From Streptomyces albireticuli (GTDB lineage Bacteria > Actinomycetota > Actinomycetes > Streptomycetales > Streptomycetaceae), in contig NZ_JAJQQS010000002.1 in the NCBI RefSeq assembly GCF_021228125.1, positions 744,001-808,000 on the forward strand: a stretch of 64,000 nucleotides of DNA, in the 5' to 3' direction. Both the position numbers and the translations under genes were made by a program. The notes under the pieces were generated by a model. The model saw only the letters and a program-made list of their open reading frames with translations. It was not told the DNA's origin and ran no database searches. Every line of letters starts with the position of its first letter. The first letter of the stretch is position 1. Below are positions 24,110 to 33,349 of the stretch, one piece after another.

Positions 24110-24874
24110 GTGTCAGACCCGCTGCGCCCCCGGGCGTCCCTCCGTACCGCCGTGGTCTGGGAGGTCCTGAAGGACGCCCTGGACCGCCGGGTCAAGGCCG
24201 CCGGGCGGGATACCGGAGGCGTGCTGGAGGTCCTCGACACCGGCGGCGGCTCCGGCAAGTTCGCGGTGCCGGTCGCCCGCCTCGGCCACCACGTGACCGT
24301 CGTCGACCCGAGCCCCAACGCCCTGTTCGCGCTGGAGCGCCGGGCCGCCGAGGCCGGCGTCGCCGACCGGGTGCGCGGCGTCCAGGGCGACGCCCACGGC
24401 CTCTTCGACGTGGTGGAGCGCGGCGCCTACGACGCCGTCCTGTGCCACGGCGTGCTGGAGTACGTGGACGAGCCCGCCGAGGGCGTGCGCAACGTCGTCG
24501 AGGCGCTCCGCCCCTCCGGCACCCTCAGCCTGCTCGCCGCGGGCCAGGGCGGCGCCGTGCTCGCCCGTGCCCTCGCCGGTCACTTCGCCGAGGCCAAGCA
24601 GGTCCTCACCGACCCCACGGGTCACTGGGGCGCCGGGGACCCGGTCCCGCGCCGGTTCACCGCCGACCAGCTGTCCGCGCTGGTCACCGAGGCCGGTCTG
24701 GAGGTCGGGGCGGTGCACGGCGTGCGGGTCTTCGCCGATCTGGTGCCGGGCGTGCTGCTCGACGCCGAGCCCGGCGCCATGGCCGCGCTGCTCGAGCTGG
24801 AGGCCGTCGCCGCCGAGCTGCCCGCGTTCCACTCCGTGGCCACTCAACTGCACGTCCTGGCCGAGCGTGGCTGA
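24110..24874 (+). CDS. Class I SAM-dependent methyltransferase
   Basis: The product is 254 aa. A Rossmann-type SAM-binding fold is evident: motif I VLEVLDTGGGSGKFAVPVA (residues about 35-53), an acidic strand-2 end VTVVDPSP, motif II RVRGVQGDAHGL, and YDAVLCHGVLEYVDEP. The Thr-Gly replacement of the usual D/E-x-G start of motif I is typical of this CmoM/Trm-like group. The substrate is unknown. GTG 24110 is chosen because GAGGAG (24095-24100) lies 9 nt upstream and longer frames run through the non-coding repeat. 239 bp separate it from the next gene. Confidence 0.87.
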   Translation: MSDPLRPRASLRTAVVWEVLKDALDRRVKAAGRDTGGVLEVLDTGGGSGKFAVPVARLGHHVTVVDPSPNALFALERRAAEAGVADRVRGVQGDAHGLFDVVERGAYDAVLCHGVLEYVDEPAEGVRNVVEALRPSGTLSLLAAGQGGAVLARALAGHFAEAKQVLTDPTGHWGAGDPVPRRFTADQLSALVTEAGLEVGAVHGVRVFADLVPGVLLDAEPGAMAALLELEAVAAELPAFHSVATQLHVLAERG

Positions 24875-25113
24875 CCGCGCGCGGTAGGTCACAGGCCACC
24901 CGATCAGCCGCTTCGCCCCGTATGATCGGGGGACACCGTCCGGCATGGCGTATCGGCGGAGCGGGAATGTACGTCTCGACACCACCGATCGCCAGGCCGG
25001 CAGCGGTGGGCGGATTGGCGCAGAGGGGCGGGTTTCACGGGGGCGATTCCCTGCCTATCCTTGAAAGGGTCGCACCCCGGTCGCCCCCCGCGACCGACGA
25101 GTAGGAGGACTCC

Positions 25114-25518
25114 GTGCCGCTCTCGGAGCACGAGCAGCGCATGCTCGAGCAGATGGAGCGAGCGCTGTACGCCGAAGATCCCAAGTTCGCGACAGCGCTC
25201 GAGGGCAGCGGCCTGCGCACGTACACCCGGCGACGGGTCTACCAGGCGGTCGCCGGATTTCTGGTGGGCATCGCGCTCCTCATGACCGGCGTGATGATTC
25301 CGGGGCAGTACTGGATCAGCGTGGTGGGCTTCCTCGTGATGCTGGGGTGCGCGGCACTGGCCGTCACCGGCTGGCGCAAGGCCCCGAAGCCCGGCGACCG
25401 GCGAGGCGCCGCCGGCCCCATGGGGGGACCGAGCCGTGGCCCGGCCCGGCAGCGCCGCACCGTGATGGACCGCATCGAGCAGCGCTGGCAGCGCCGACGC
25501 GACGAGCAAGGCCACTGA
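25114..25518 (+). CDS. DUF3040 membrane protein
   Basis: The product is 134 aa. The N-terminus PLSEHEQRMLEQMERALYAEDPKFA is the DUF3040 signature, followed by two transmembrane helices (about 46-66 and 69-89) and a basic Arg-rich tail. The family is restricted to Actinobacteria and of unknown function; its presence near cell-division clusters is common. GTG 25114 has TAGGAGGA at 7-8 nt. It converges with the transglutaminase operon across a 15-bp hairpin. Confidence 0.88.
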   Translation: MPLSEHEQRMLEQMERALYAEDPKFATALEGSGLRTYTRRRVYQAVAGFLVGIALLMTGVMIPGQYWISVVGFLVMLGCAALAVTGWRKAPKPGDRRGAAGPMGGPSRGPARQRRTVMDRIEQRWQRRRDEQGH

Positions 25519-25543
25519 GCCCTCTTTCTCGACCATGCCTTCC

Positions 25544-25575
25544 GGCGTGGGGCCGGGACATCCCGGCCCCACGCC
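25544..25575. terminator. Bidirectional hairpin terminator
   Basis: GGCGTGGGGCCGGGA (25544-25558) pairs perfectly with 25561-25575 around CA. It lies between the convergent DUF3040 and transglutaminase genes and can serve both. Confidence 0.8.
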
Positions 25576-25638
25576 GTTCGCGTCTCCTCCGTGCTTCCGC
25601 TCCTCCGCTCGCCCCCTCCGGCGCGGCCTGACGGCCTG

Positions 25639-28113
25639 TCAGCCGCGCGGGCGGGCCGGCCGCAGAGCCGCCCGCGCCCGGCGCCGGAGGGCCGCGGGCC
25701 GGCCGGTCCGCAGCCGCTCGGCCGCCCTCTCCCGGCGCCGGGAGAGCTCCCACAGCACCCGGACCGCCGAGCGCGGCGCCAGCGCCGCCCGCAGCCGGGC
25801 CCGCCGCCCCGCCCGGGCCCGCAGCCCGGCCCGGACGCGTCCGACCTCGCCCGCCAGCTCGCCGCCCGGCCGCGGCCGGGGCGCGTACAGCACCTGCTCG
25901 ACCGCCGTGGCGACCCGGCCCGCGGACTCGGCGGCGGCCCCCTCCAGCCCGCCGAGCCGGACGATCCGCTCCGCCGCGCTCCGCGGCGACCGGGTCTCGT
26001 CGGGCGGGATGCCGTAGTCCCAGGCGGAGTCGGTGAGCTCCCGCCAGGCCGCCAGGGTGCGCTCCGCCACCACGGCGTCCCGCCCGCCCTGCCCGGCCGG
26101 GGTCTCCCCGGGTCCCGGATCCCCGCCGGCCCGCCCGCGCCGCCGGGGCGCGGTGGCCGCGAGCCTGCGGGCCCGGACCCGGCCGCGCCACAGCAGCGGC
26201 AGCAGGGGCAGCGCCACCACGGCCAGGGCGGCCACCGCGATGCCCGCCACCGCGCCCGGGGAGAGCCCGCCGTCGGACGCGCCTCCGCCGTCCGCCCGCT
26301 CCGCCGGCGCGGCGCAGCCGCCCTGCTTCTTCATCTGGGCCGTGCAGCGGTCGTCCGCCGACGGGGGCGCGGCGGGCGCCGCGGAGCGGTCCGGCACCGG
26401 GCTCGGCGCGCCGGGGTCGACGGCGGACGGCTGCTGGGAGACGGTGTACTCGGGCGCCGAGCCCCGGCTGGGCGTCGGCTCGAAGCGGGTCCAGCCCGCG
26501 CCCTCGAAATACAGCTCGGGCCAGGCGTGCGCGTCCTTGGAGCCGACGGACACCGAGCCGTCCGCCTGCGGGGTGCCCGGCATGAAGCCGACCGCCACCC
26601 GGGCGGGGATGCCCAGCGTCCGCGCCATGGCGGCCATCGAGAAGGAGAAATGGACGCAGAAGCCCCGCTTGTCCTTCAGGAACTTCGCTACCGCCTGGCC
26701 GTCACTGCCCGAGTCGACCTCCGTGTCGTACCGGAAGCCGCCGTCGACCGCGAACCAGTCCTGGAGCCGTACCGCCTGCTGATAGGCGCTGGCCGAGCCG
26801 GCCGTCACCTCGCGGGCCGTGCGGGCCACCACCGGCGGCAGCGACCCGGGCACCTTGGTGTACTCGCGCAGCACCTGGGTGGGCGGCGCGGGCGCCTCGG
26901 CGAGCTGCTCGGCCGTGGGCTCCACCAGCAGGCTCGACACCTGATAGCGCAGGCCCCGGGTGGTCTGCCCGCGGTCGCCGACCAGGGTGCGGCCCTCCGG
27001 TTCGTACCGCCACCGGCCGTCGGCCCGCACCCGCTCGGCGGGATAGGGGAGCGGGAGGTAGTTCTGCGCGTACGAACCGGAGGCGGCGACGGAGGTGTTG
27101 ACCAGATCCGCCCGGACGTCGGGGGCGAGGCCCGCCGGGGTGGGCAGCTCGGCCGGCAGCTCCGTCAGAGGCCGCTCGGAGGACCGCCATGAGGAACCGT
27201 CGAACTGGTCGAGGGCGACGATGCGGAGATAGAGGTCGCGGGTGTTCGCCGTGGAGGTGCGGTAGCGCATCACCTCGCGGTTCGCCGGCTGGCGCAGGCT
27301 GTCCTGGAGCGCGACGAGCGGCTTGACCGAGGTGACCCCGTCGGCGCCGCCGCCCGCCCCGCCGCTCCGGCCGGGGGACTCCAGCAGGCCGCTGTCCATC
27401 GCCGGCAGCACGGCCGGCACCACCAGCGCGATGCCCAGCACGAGCGCGCCGATGCGCCGGCCCGTGCGCACCGGGGCGGGCGCGGAGCCCGCCGGCGCGA
27501 AGCCGGAGCCGCCCGGTCCACCGCCGAACACCCGGCCCCACCGGGCGAGCCGGTCCCGGCCCTCGGCCAGGAGCAGCACCAGATACCCGGCCGCCGCCAC
27601 CAGGAACCACAGCCAGTCCGTGCCGTCCTTGGCCAGCCCGGCCGCCACGGAGTAGAGCGCCAGCAGGGGCAGGCCCGCGGGCGCGGCGACGCCGTACGTG
27701 ACCGCCAGGGCGTCCACGACCAGGCCGACCACCAGCACGCCGCCGACCAGCAGCAGCTTGATGCCCGTCGTCGCCGGGGCGGGGATGGCGTACCGGCCGA
27801 CGTCCTCGGCGCCCTCCTGGACCAGCTGGCCGAACTCGCGGAAGGCGTCCGGGCCGGGCAGCAGCCCGCCGACCGCATGGGAACCGGCGAAGACCACGGT
27901 GAGCAGCAGCAGCCCCGCCAGGGCCTGCGCGGCCACCGTCAGGGGCCGGGCCAGCGGCACCCGCCGGCCGAGCACCCCCACCGCCGTCTGCACGGCCAGC
28001 AGGAGCGCGGCCTGGAGGAGCCAGCCCGTCCTCTCGACGAGCGGCAGCAGCGCGCAGGCCGCCGCCAGGGTGGCCAGCGCGGCGCACACCGCCAGCCGCA
28101 TCCGCCCGCTCAC
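25639..28113 (-). CDS. Transglutaminase-domain membrane protein (DUF3488 type)
   Basis: The product is 824 aa. The N-terminal third has about seven transmembrane helices. A large extracytoplasmic region follows with a transglutaminase-like core: Cys in DKRGFCVHFSFSMAAMARTLGIPARVA, His in DAHAWPELYFEG and Asp/Glu in RFEPTPS, the papain-like triad. Another membrane helix near residue 660 precedes a basic C-terminal cytoplasmic part. GTG 28113 overlaps the upstream DUF58 stop (GTGA), so that start is preferred over the longer frame. With MoxR and DUF58 it forms a widespread actinobacterial operon thought to act in envelope protein processing; the substrate is unknown. Confidence 0.9.
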   Translation of the reverse strand: MSGRMRLAVCAALATLAAACALLPLVERTGWLLQAALLLAVQTAVGVLGRRVPLARPLTVAAQALAGLLLLTVVFAGSHAVGGLLPGPDAFREFGQLVQEGAEDVGRYAIPAPATTGIKLLLVGGVLVVGLVVDALAVTYGVAAPAGLPLLALYSVAAGLAKDGTDWLWFLVAAAGYLVLLLAEGRDRLARWGRVFGGGPGGSGFAPAGSAPAPVRTGRRIGALVLGIALVVPAVLPAMDSGLLESPGRSGGAGGGADGVTSVKPLVALQDSLRQPANREVMRYRTSTANTRDLYLRIVALDQFDGSSWRSSERPLTELPAELPTPAGLAPDVRADLVNTSVAASGSYAQNYLPLPYPAERVRADGRWRYEPEGRTLVGDRGQTTRGLRYQVSSLLVEPTAEQLAEAPAPPTQVLREYTKVPGSLPPVVARTAREVTAGSASAYQQAVRLQDWFAVDGGFRYDTEVDSGSDGQAVAKFLKDKRGFCVHFSFSMAAMARTLGIPARVAVGFMPGTPQADGSVSVGSKDAHAWPELYFEGAGWTRFEPTPSRGSAPEYTVSQQPSAVDPGAPSPVPDRSAAPAAPPSADDRCTAQMKKQGGCAAPAERADGGGASDGGLSPGAVAGIAVAALAVVALPLLPLLWRGRVRARRLAATAPRRRGRAGGDPGPGETPAGQGGRDAVVAERTLAAWRELTDSAWDYGIPPDETRSPRSAAERIVRLGGLEGAAAESAGRVATAVEQVLYAPRPRPGGELAGEVGRVRAGLRARAGRRARLRAALAPRSAVRVLWELSRRRERAAERLRTGRPAALRRRARAALRPARPRG

Positions 28114-29488
28114 GCGACGCCTCCCCGCTGCCCCGCCGTGCCCGCCGGGGCGCCCGCGAGCCGCCACAGCTCGGGCATCGAGGCGCCCGGGGCGACCGGC
28201 AGCGCCGCCCAGCCCGCCTCGCGCAGCACCCGCAGCCGCTCCTCGGCGGCCCGCCGGGCCCGGGGGTCGTGGGCGCGGGCGTCCGCCGCCCAGGCCGCCG
28301 GATCCAGCACGAAGGCCACCGCCGCGCGGCTGCGCCCGCGCATCCGCGCGACCACCGCCGTCTCCTGATCGTCCAGCCCGCCCAGGAACGCCACCAGCAG
28401 CCCCTCACCGCCGCGGAGCAGCGCGTCGTACGCGGGCGACAGGCTGTCGCCCTCGGAGTGGTCGACCACCGCCAGGGTGTCCAGCATCGGACCCGCCGCG
28501 TCCGAGGTGTCGTGGGCGGAGCCGCCCCCGCCGTCCGGGCCGGGCAGCGCGGCGCCCGTGTCCGTCAGCAGCCGCACCGCGATGCCCCGCTCCAGCAGGT
28601 GGACGGCGACCGAGGCCGCCCCGGACACCGCCCACTCGAAGGGGGCGTCCGGCCCCACGCCCTCGTAGGCGACGCCCCGGGTGTCCAGCAGCACCGTGCA
28701 GTGGGCCCGCTGCGGCTGCTCCTCGCGGCGCACCATCAGCTCGCCGTGGCGCGCGGTGGAGCGCCAGTGCACCCGGCGCAGGTCGTCGCCGTGGCGGTAG
28801 CCGCGCGGGATGACGTCGTCCTCGCCGGTCAGGGCGAGCGACCGGAGGCGGCCGTCGCCGTGCCCGGAGGCCTCGCCGCCGAGGCGCACCGGGGGCAGCG
28901 GCTCGACGCGCGGGACGACCGTGAGGGTGTCGTACGCGCTGAAGCCGCGGGTGAGCTCGCACATGCCGAAGGGGTCCGTCAGCCGCAGCTGGAGCGGGCC
29001 GAGCGGATAGCGCCCGCGCAGCTCGGAGCGGACCCGGTAGGCCACCTCGCGGCGGCCGCCGGCCTCCACCCGGTCCAGCACGAAGCGGGGGCGGGGGCCC
29101 AGGACGTACGGCACCCGGTCCTGGAGCATCAGCAGGCCCGTGGGCAGCCGGGAGACGTTGTCGATCCGGAGGTGGACCCGGGCCTCGGCGGCCGTGGTCA
29201 CCCGGGCGGGCGTCAGCCGCCGGCTGCCCGTGACCCGGTGGCGGGTGCCGTGCAGCACCAGGACGCACACCAGCGGCAGCACGGCCAGCAGCAGCCCCAC
29301 CCGCAGCAGGTCGGACTGGCCCAGGACGTACGCGCAGCCGGCCGCCGCGACGCCGGCGGCGAGGAACGAGCGGCCGCGGGTGGTCAGCCCGCCGAGCGCC
29401 GTCCACAGGCCCTGGAAGTATCCGGAGCCCGGCTCCCGCCCCGCGCCGCCGGGCGCGGTGGCCGCCGGGGCGCTCTCCCCCCGGTCCA

Positions 29489-29492
<4 letters not shown>
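28110..29492 (-). CDS. DUF58 domain protein (VWA-like)
   Basis: The product is 460 aa. Two N-terminal hydrophobic helices (about 40-80) are followed by a beta-rich segment and the DUF58 core with the diagnostic GEDDVIPRGYRHGDDLRRVHWRSTARHGELMVRR, then a von Willebrand-like fold (VLLDTRG). DUF58 proteins are regular partners of MoxR ATPases. The GTG at 29492 overlaps the MoxR stop by 4 bp and its own stop overlaps the transglutaminase start by 4 bp, so all three are tightly coupled. ATG at 29489 is an equally good start. Confidence 0.92.
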
Positions 29493-30511
<1,019 letters not shown>

Positions 30512-30666
30512 CCGGCCCTCCTCGGCCCTTCTCGCGGGCCGGGTCCGACGCACGGACCCGGCCCACCCCGGAATACGGACACCGCGCCACCGCGGAAAAG
30601 CGGCCACCGCGCCCACTCCAGGCATTCTGGCCGCCTGCGCGGTGTCGCGTCACCGCCTGTGGACAA

Positions 30667-31227
30667 TCAGTCCCGGGGGTCGATCTCGCGCAGCAGACCC
30701 GTGGTGACGTCGAAGACGAATCCGCGCACGTCGTCGGTGTGCGGCAGGAACGGCGAGGTCCGGACGCGCTGCATGGACTGCCGGACGTCCTTGTCCAGGT
30801 CCTTGAAGGCCTCCACCGCCCACGCCGGGCGCTGCCCGACCTCGGCCTCGATCTCGTGCCGGAAGTCCTCGGTCAGGCTGAGCAGGCCGCAGCCGGTGTG
30901 GTGGATCAGCACCACGGAGCGGGTGCCGAGCGCCCGCTGGCTGATGGTCAGCGAGCGGATGATGTCGTCGGTGACCACACCGCCGGCGTTGCGGATGGTG
31001 TGGCAGTCGCCGAGCTCGAGGCCGAGCGCGGCGTGCAGGTCGAGACGGGCGTCCATACAGGCCACCACGGCGACCTTGAGAACGGGGCGGGCGTCCATAC
31101 CGGGGTCGGTGAACGCGGCGGCGTACTTGGCGTTGGCCTGGACGAGACGGTCGGTGACCGTGCCCTGGGACGGGGCGCGGTCGCTTTCGGAGCTCTGAGG
31201 CGCCGGCTGGGACGCGGATATCGACAT
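30667..31227 (-). CDS. Beta-class carbonic anhydrase
   Basis: The product is 186 aa. Zinc ligands and partners are visible: Cys57-x-Asp59-x-Arg61 in VACMDARLD and His110-x2-Cys113 in LIHHTGCGLL. The enzyme interconverts CO2 and bicarbonate in the cytoplasm. ATG 31227 is preferred to the 31443 start of the longer frame because the family N-terminus fits and TACCTT (31235-31240) ends 7 nt upstream, suggesting leaderless initiation. It is divergent from the dcw cluster, with 499 bp between its start and rsmH. Confidence 0.9.
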   Translation of the reverse strand: MSISASQPAPQSSESDRAPSQGTVTDRLVQANAKYAAAFTDPGMDARPVLKVAVVACMDARLDLHAALGLELGDCHTIRNAGGVVTDDIIRSLTISQRALGTRSVVLIHHTGCGLLSLTEDFRHEIEAEVGQRPAWAVEAFKDLDKDVRQSMQRVRTSPFLPHTDDVRGFVFDVTTGLLREIDPRD

Positions 31228-31466
31228 ATGAACGAAGGTAGTCGGCGAACGGCCCCCGGGCTTGTTCCGGCACCGACAAAATACCTCTGACGTGCCCTCC
31301 TGTGAGGTAAGCCACAGCCTCGCGGGCCCTGCGGCCGTACGGGTGAGGGGCGCGCCGGACCGCGTCACCCAAGATCGCCCCCGGCCGCCGGAAGCTTCCC
31401 CCGGGAGTCCGCCCGGAGCACTCCGCACACGCCCCGCGCCCACGCCGGGACGCGCTCTCCGGTTGG

Positions 31467-31494
31467 TTGACCGAGGGGACGAGTGGACTAAAGT
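31467..31494 (+). promoter_or_regulatory. rsmH / dcw promoter
   Basis: TTGACC (31467-31472) and TAAAGT (31489-31494) with a 16-bp spacer make a good vegetative promoter for the rsmH-led division cluster, giving a leader of about 225 nt. The -10 overlaps the second of three AGTGG repeats. Confidence 0.65.
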
Positions 31495-31506
31495 GGCGCG
31501 AAGTGG
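31482..31506 (+). promoter_or_regulatory. MraZ-type operator: three AGTGG repeats at 10-bp period
   Basis: AGTGG occurs at 31482, 31492 and 31502, i.e. TGGNN units separated by 5 bp. This is the known MraZ operator layout (three TGGGN boxes with 5-bp spacers) and lies in the dcw promoter where MraZ acts in other bacteria. mraZ itself is missing from this locus. Confidence 0.6.
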
Positions 31507-31726
31507 GAGGCCTCACGCTCCCCTTGGATCCGAAAAACCCACACGTGCGCGACGCGGACGTACCTCTCGGCCTCCTCCCGCTCCCCGGTCGCCTGGCGTC
31601 ACTTCCCCGGTGCCAGACCGGCCGCTTCCCCCTCGGGGCGGGTGGGGACCCGGCGGTACGTGCGCCCCGCGCCCCCTCCGGATTCGCCGTGCACACGCCG
31701 AACCGGGCCGAATCTCAGAAGGGCGC

Positions 31727-32686
31727 ATGAGCAGCAACGCGCGACACGTCCCCGTCATGCTCCAGCGCTGCCTGGACATGCTCGCTCCCGCTCTCACCGA
31801 GCCCGGCGCCGTCGTCGTCGACTGCACCCTGGGCGCGGGAGGCCACAGCGAGGCGCTGCTCACCCGGTTCCCGGAGGCCCGGCTCGTCGCCCTCGACCGC
31901 GACCCCACCGCCCTCGCGCTGGCCGGCGAGCGGCTGGCCCCCTTCGGCGACCGCGCCACCCTGGTCCGCGCCGTCTACCACGAGCTGCCCGACGTCCTGG
32001 CCCGGCTCGGCATCCCCCGCGTCCAGGGCGTCCTCTTCGACCTCGGCGTCTCCTCCATGCAGCTGGACGAGGCCGACCGCGGCTTCGCCTACGCCCAGGA
32101 CGCCCCCCTGGACATGCGGATGGACCAGACCGCCGGCATCAGCGCGGCCGACGTCCTCAACACCTACGCACCCGGCGACCTGGTGCGCATCCTGCGCAGC
32201 TACGGCGAGGAGAAGCAGGCGAAGCGGATCGTCGAGGCCGTCGTCAAGGAGCGGGTCAAGGAGCCCTTCACCAACAGCGCCCGGCTCGTCGAGCTCATCC
32301 GCGACGCCCTCCCGCAGGCCGCCAAGCGCCACGGCGGCAACCCCGCCAAGCGCACCTTCCAGGCCCTGCGCATCGAGGTCAACGCCGAACTGGCCAGCGT
32401 CGAGGCCGCCATCCCGGCAGCCGTCGCCGCCCTCGCCGTCGGCGGCCGGATCGCCGTGCTCTCCTACCAGTCGCTGGAGGACCGCATCGTCAAGCAGGTC
32501 TTCGCCGCCGGCGCCGCCACCACCGCGCCCCCCGGACTGCCCGTCGTGCCCGAGCGCTACCAGCCCAGGCTGAAGCTGCTCACCCGGGGCGCCGAGCTGC
32601 CCACCGAGGAGGAGGTCGCCGAGAACCGGCGGGCCGCCCCCGCCCGGCTGCGCGGCGCCGAACGCATCCGGGAGGAAGCCCCATGA
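31727..32686 (+). CDS. rsmH: 16S rRNA (cytosine1402-N4)-methyltransferase
   Basis: The product is 319 aa (also called MraW). It methylates C1402 in the ribosomal P site. SAM motif [42 protein letters not shown], and the C-terminal [18 protein letters not shown] and [16 protein letters not shown] block are typical. ATG 31727 has GAAGGG at 4-9 nt; the longer open frame upstream covers the promoter. It is the first gene of the dcw operon and overlaps ftsL by ATGA. Confidence 0.96.
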   Translation: MSSNARHVPVMLQRCLDMLAPALTEPGAVVVDCTLGAGGHSEALLTRFPEARLVALDRDPTALALAGERLAPFGDRATLVRAVYHELPDVLARLGIPRVQGVLFDLGVSSMQLDEADRGFAYAQDAPLDMRMDQTAGISAADVLNTYAPGDLVRILRSYGEEKQAKRIVEAVVKERVKEPFTNSARLVELIRDALPQAAKRHGGNPAKRTFQALRIEVNAELASVEAAIPAAVAALAVGGRIAVLSYQSLEDRIVKQVFAAGAATTAPPGLPVVPERYQPRLKLLTRGAELPTEEEVAENRRAAPARLRGAERIREEAP

Positions 32687-33345
32687 CCCCGGCCGCCCGC
32701 GGCCGCGGCGCCCGGCTCGGCCGGCTGCGCGTCGTGGGCCCGGCCGGGGCGAAACGCACCCCGTTCGTCCTGCTGGTGGTGGTGCTGCTCGGCTCCGGGC
32801 TGATCTCGCTGCTGCTCCTCAACTCCTCGCTCAACCAGGGCTCCTTCGACCTCACCCGGCTCCAGCGCGAGACCAACGAGCTCACCGACGAGCAGCAGGC
32901 CCTCCAGCAGGAGGTCGACCGGCTGGCCGCCCCCGACGCCCTGGAGCGCCGCGCCCGCGAACTGGGCCTGGTCCCCGGCGGCAACCCCGCCTTCCTCGGC
33001 CCCGACGGCACCGTCCGCGGCGCGCCCTCCCCGGCCGGCGCCATGGACACCACGGGCTGGACCGCGCCCCTGGCCCCGCCGGCGGGACCCGCCCCCGCCC
33101 AGGCCCCCGCCGCGGACGCGGGGAACACCGCGCCCGCGGGCCCGCAGGCCGCCCCGGTCCCCCCGGGCGGACCGGCCCCCGCCGCCCCGGCCGCGCCCCC
33201 CGCCCCGCAGTCCGTGCCCGCTCCGGCCGTGTCGGTGCCCGCCGCACCGGCCGCACCACCGGCACCATGGGCAGCGACCGGCACCGCCGCCCCGACCGTG
33301 CCGGGCGAGCCGGACCACCCGACCACCCCGATCACCGGCAGGTGA
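32683..33345 (+). CDS. ftsL: Cell division protein FtsL
   Basis: The product is 220 aa. Bitopic layout: short basic cytoplasmic N-terminus, one transmembrane helix (about 27-46, [20 protein letters not shown]) and a short coiled coil with a leucine repeat ([25 protein letters not shown]). Unlike typical FtsL, it carries a long Pro/Ala-rich, probably unstructured extracellular tail (about 115-220). FtsL with DivIC/FtsB activates septal synthesis. ATG 32683 overlaps the rsmH stop and follows GGAGGAAG. Confidence 0.88.
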   Translation: MTPAARGRGARLGRLRVVGPAGAKRTPFVLLVVVLLGSGLISLLLLNSSLNQGSFDLTRLQRETNELTDEQQALQQEVDRLAAPDALERRARELGLVPGGNPAFLGPDGTVRGAPSPAGAMDTTGWTAPLAPPAGPAPAQAPAADAGNTAPAGPQAAPVPPGGPAPAAPAAPPAPQSVPAPAVSVPAAPAAPPAPWAATGTAAPTVPGEPDHPTTPITGR

Positions 33346-33349
33346 CGCT

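Larger units (their letters stand above)
31228..31726. other. Divergent regulatory region and long rsmH leader
   Basis: 499 bp between the carbonic anhydrase and rsmH starts. It holds the rsmH promoter with MraZ-like repeats (31467-31506) and then about 220 nt of transcribed leader. Actinobacterial mraW (rsmH) leaders are known to hold a conserved RNA structure, the mraW motif; I cannot confirm the fold by eye. No mraZ-like ORF is present. An 87-codon + frame at 31467-31730 starts inside the promoter and is not credible. Confidence 0.6.

Noticed and set aside
23692..25104. 470-codon + frame over the methyltransferase region
   Set aside because: Arg/Gly/Pro-rich shadow in another frame that runs through the palindromic repeat; the methyltransferase frame has SAM motifs and a Shine-Dalgarno.
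31467..31730. 87-codon + frame ending in the rsmH start (ATGA overlap)
   Set aside because: It starts with TTG inside the -35 of the rsmH promoter, has no ribosome site and encodes no recognisable protein; it is leader sequence.
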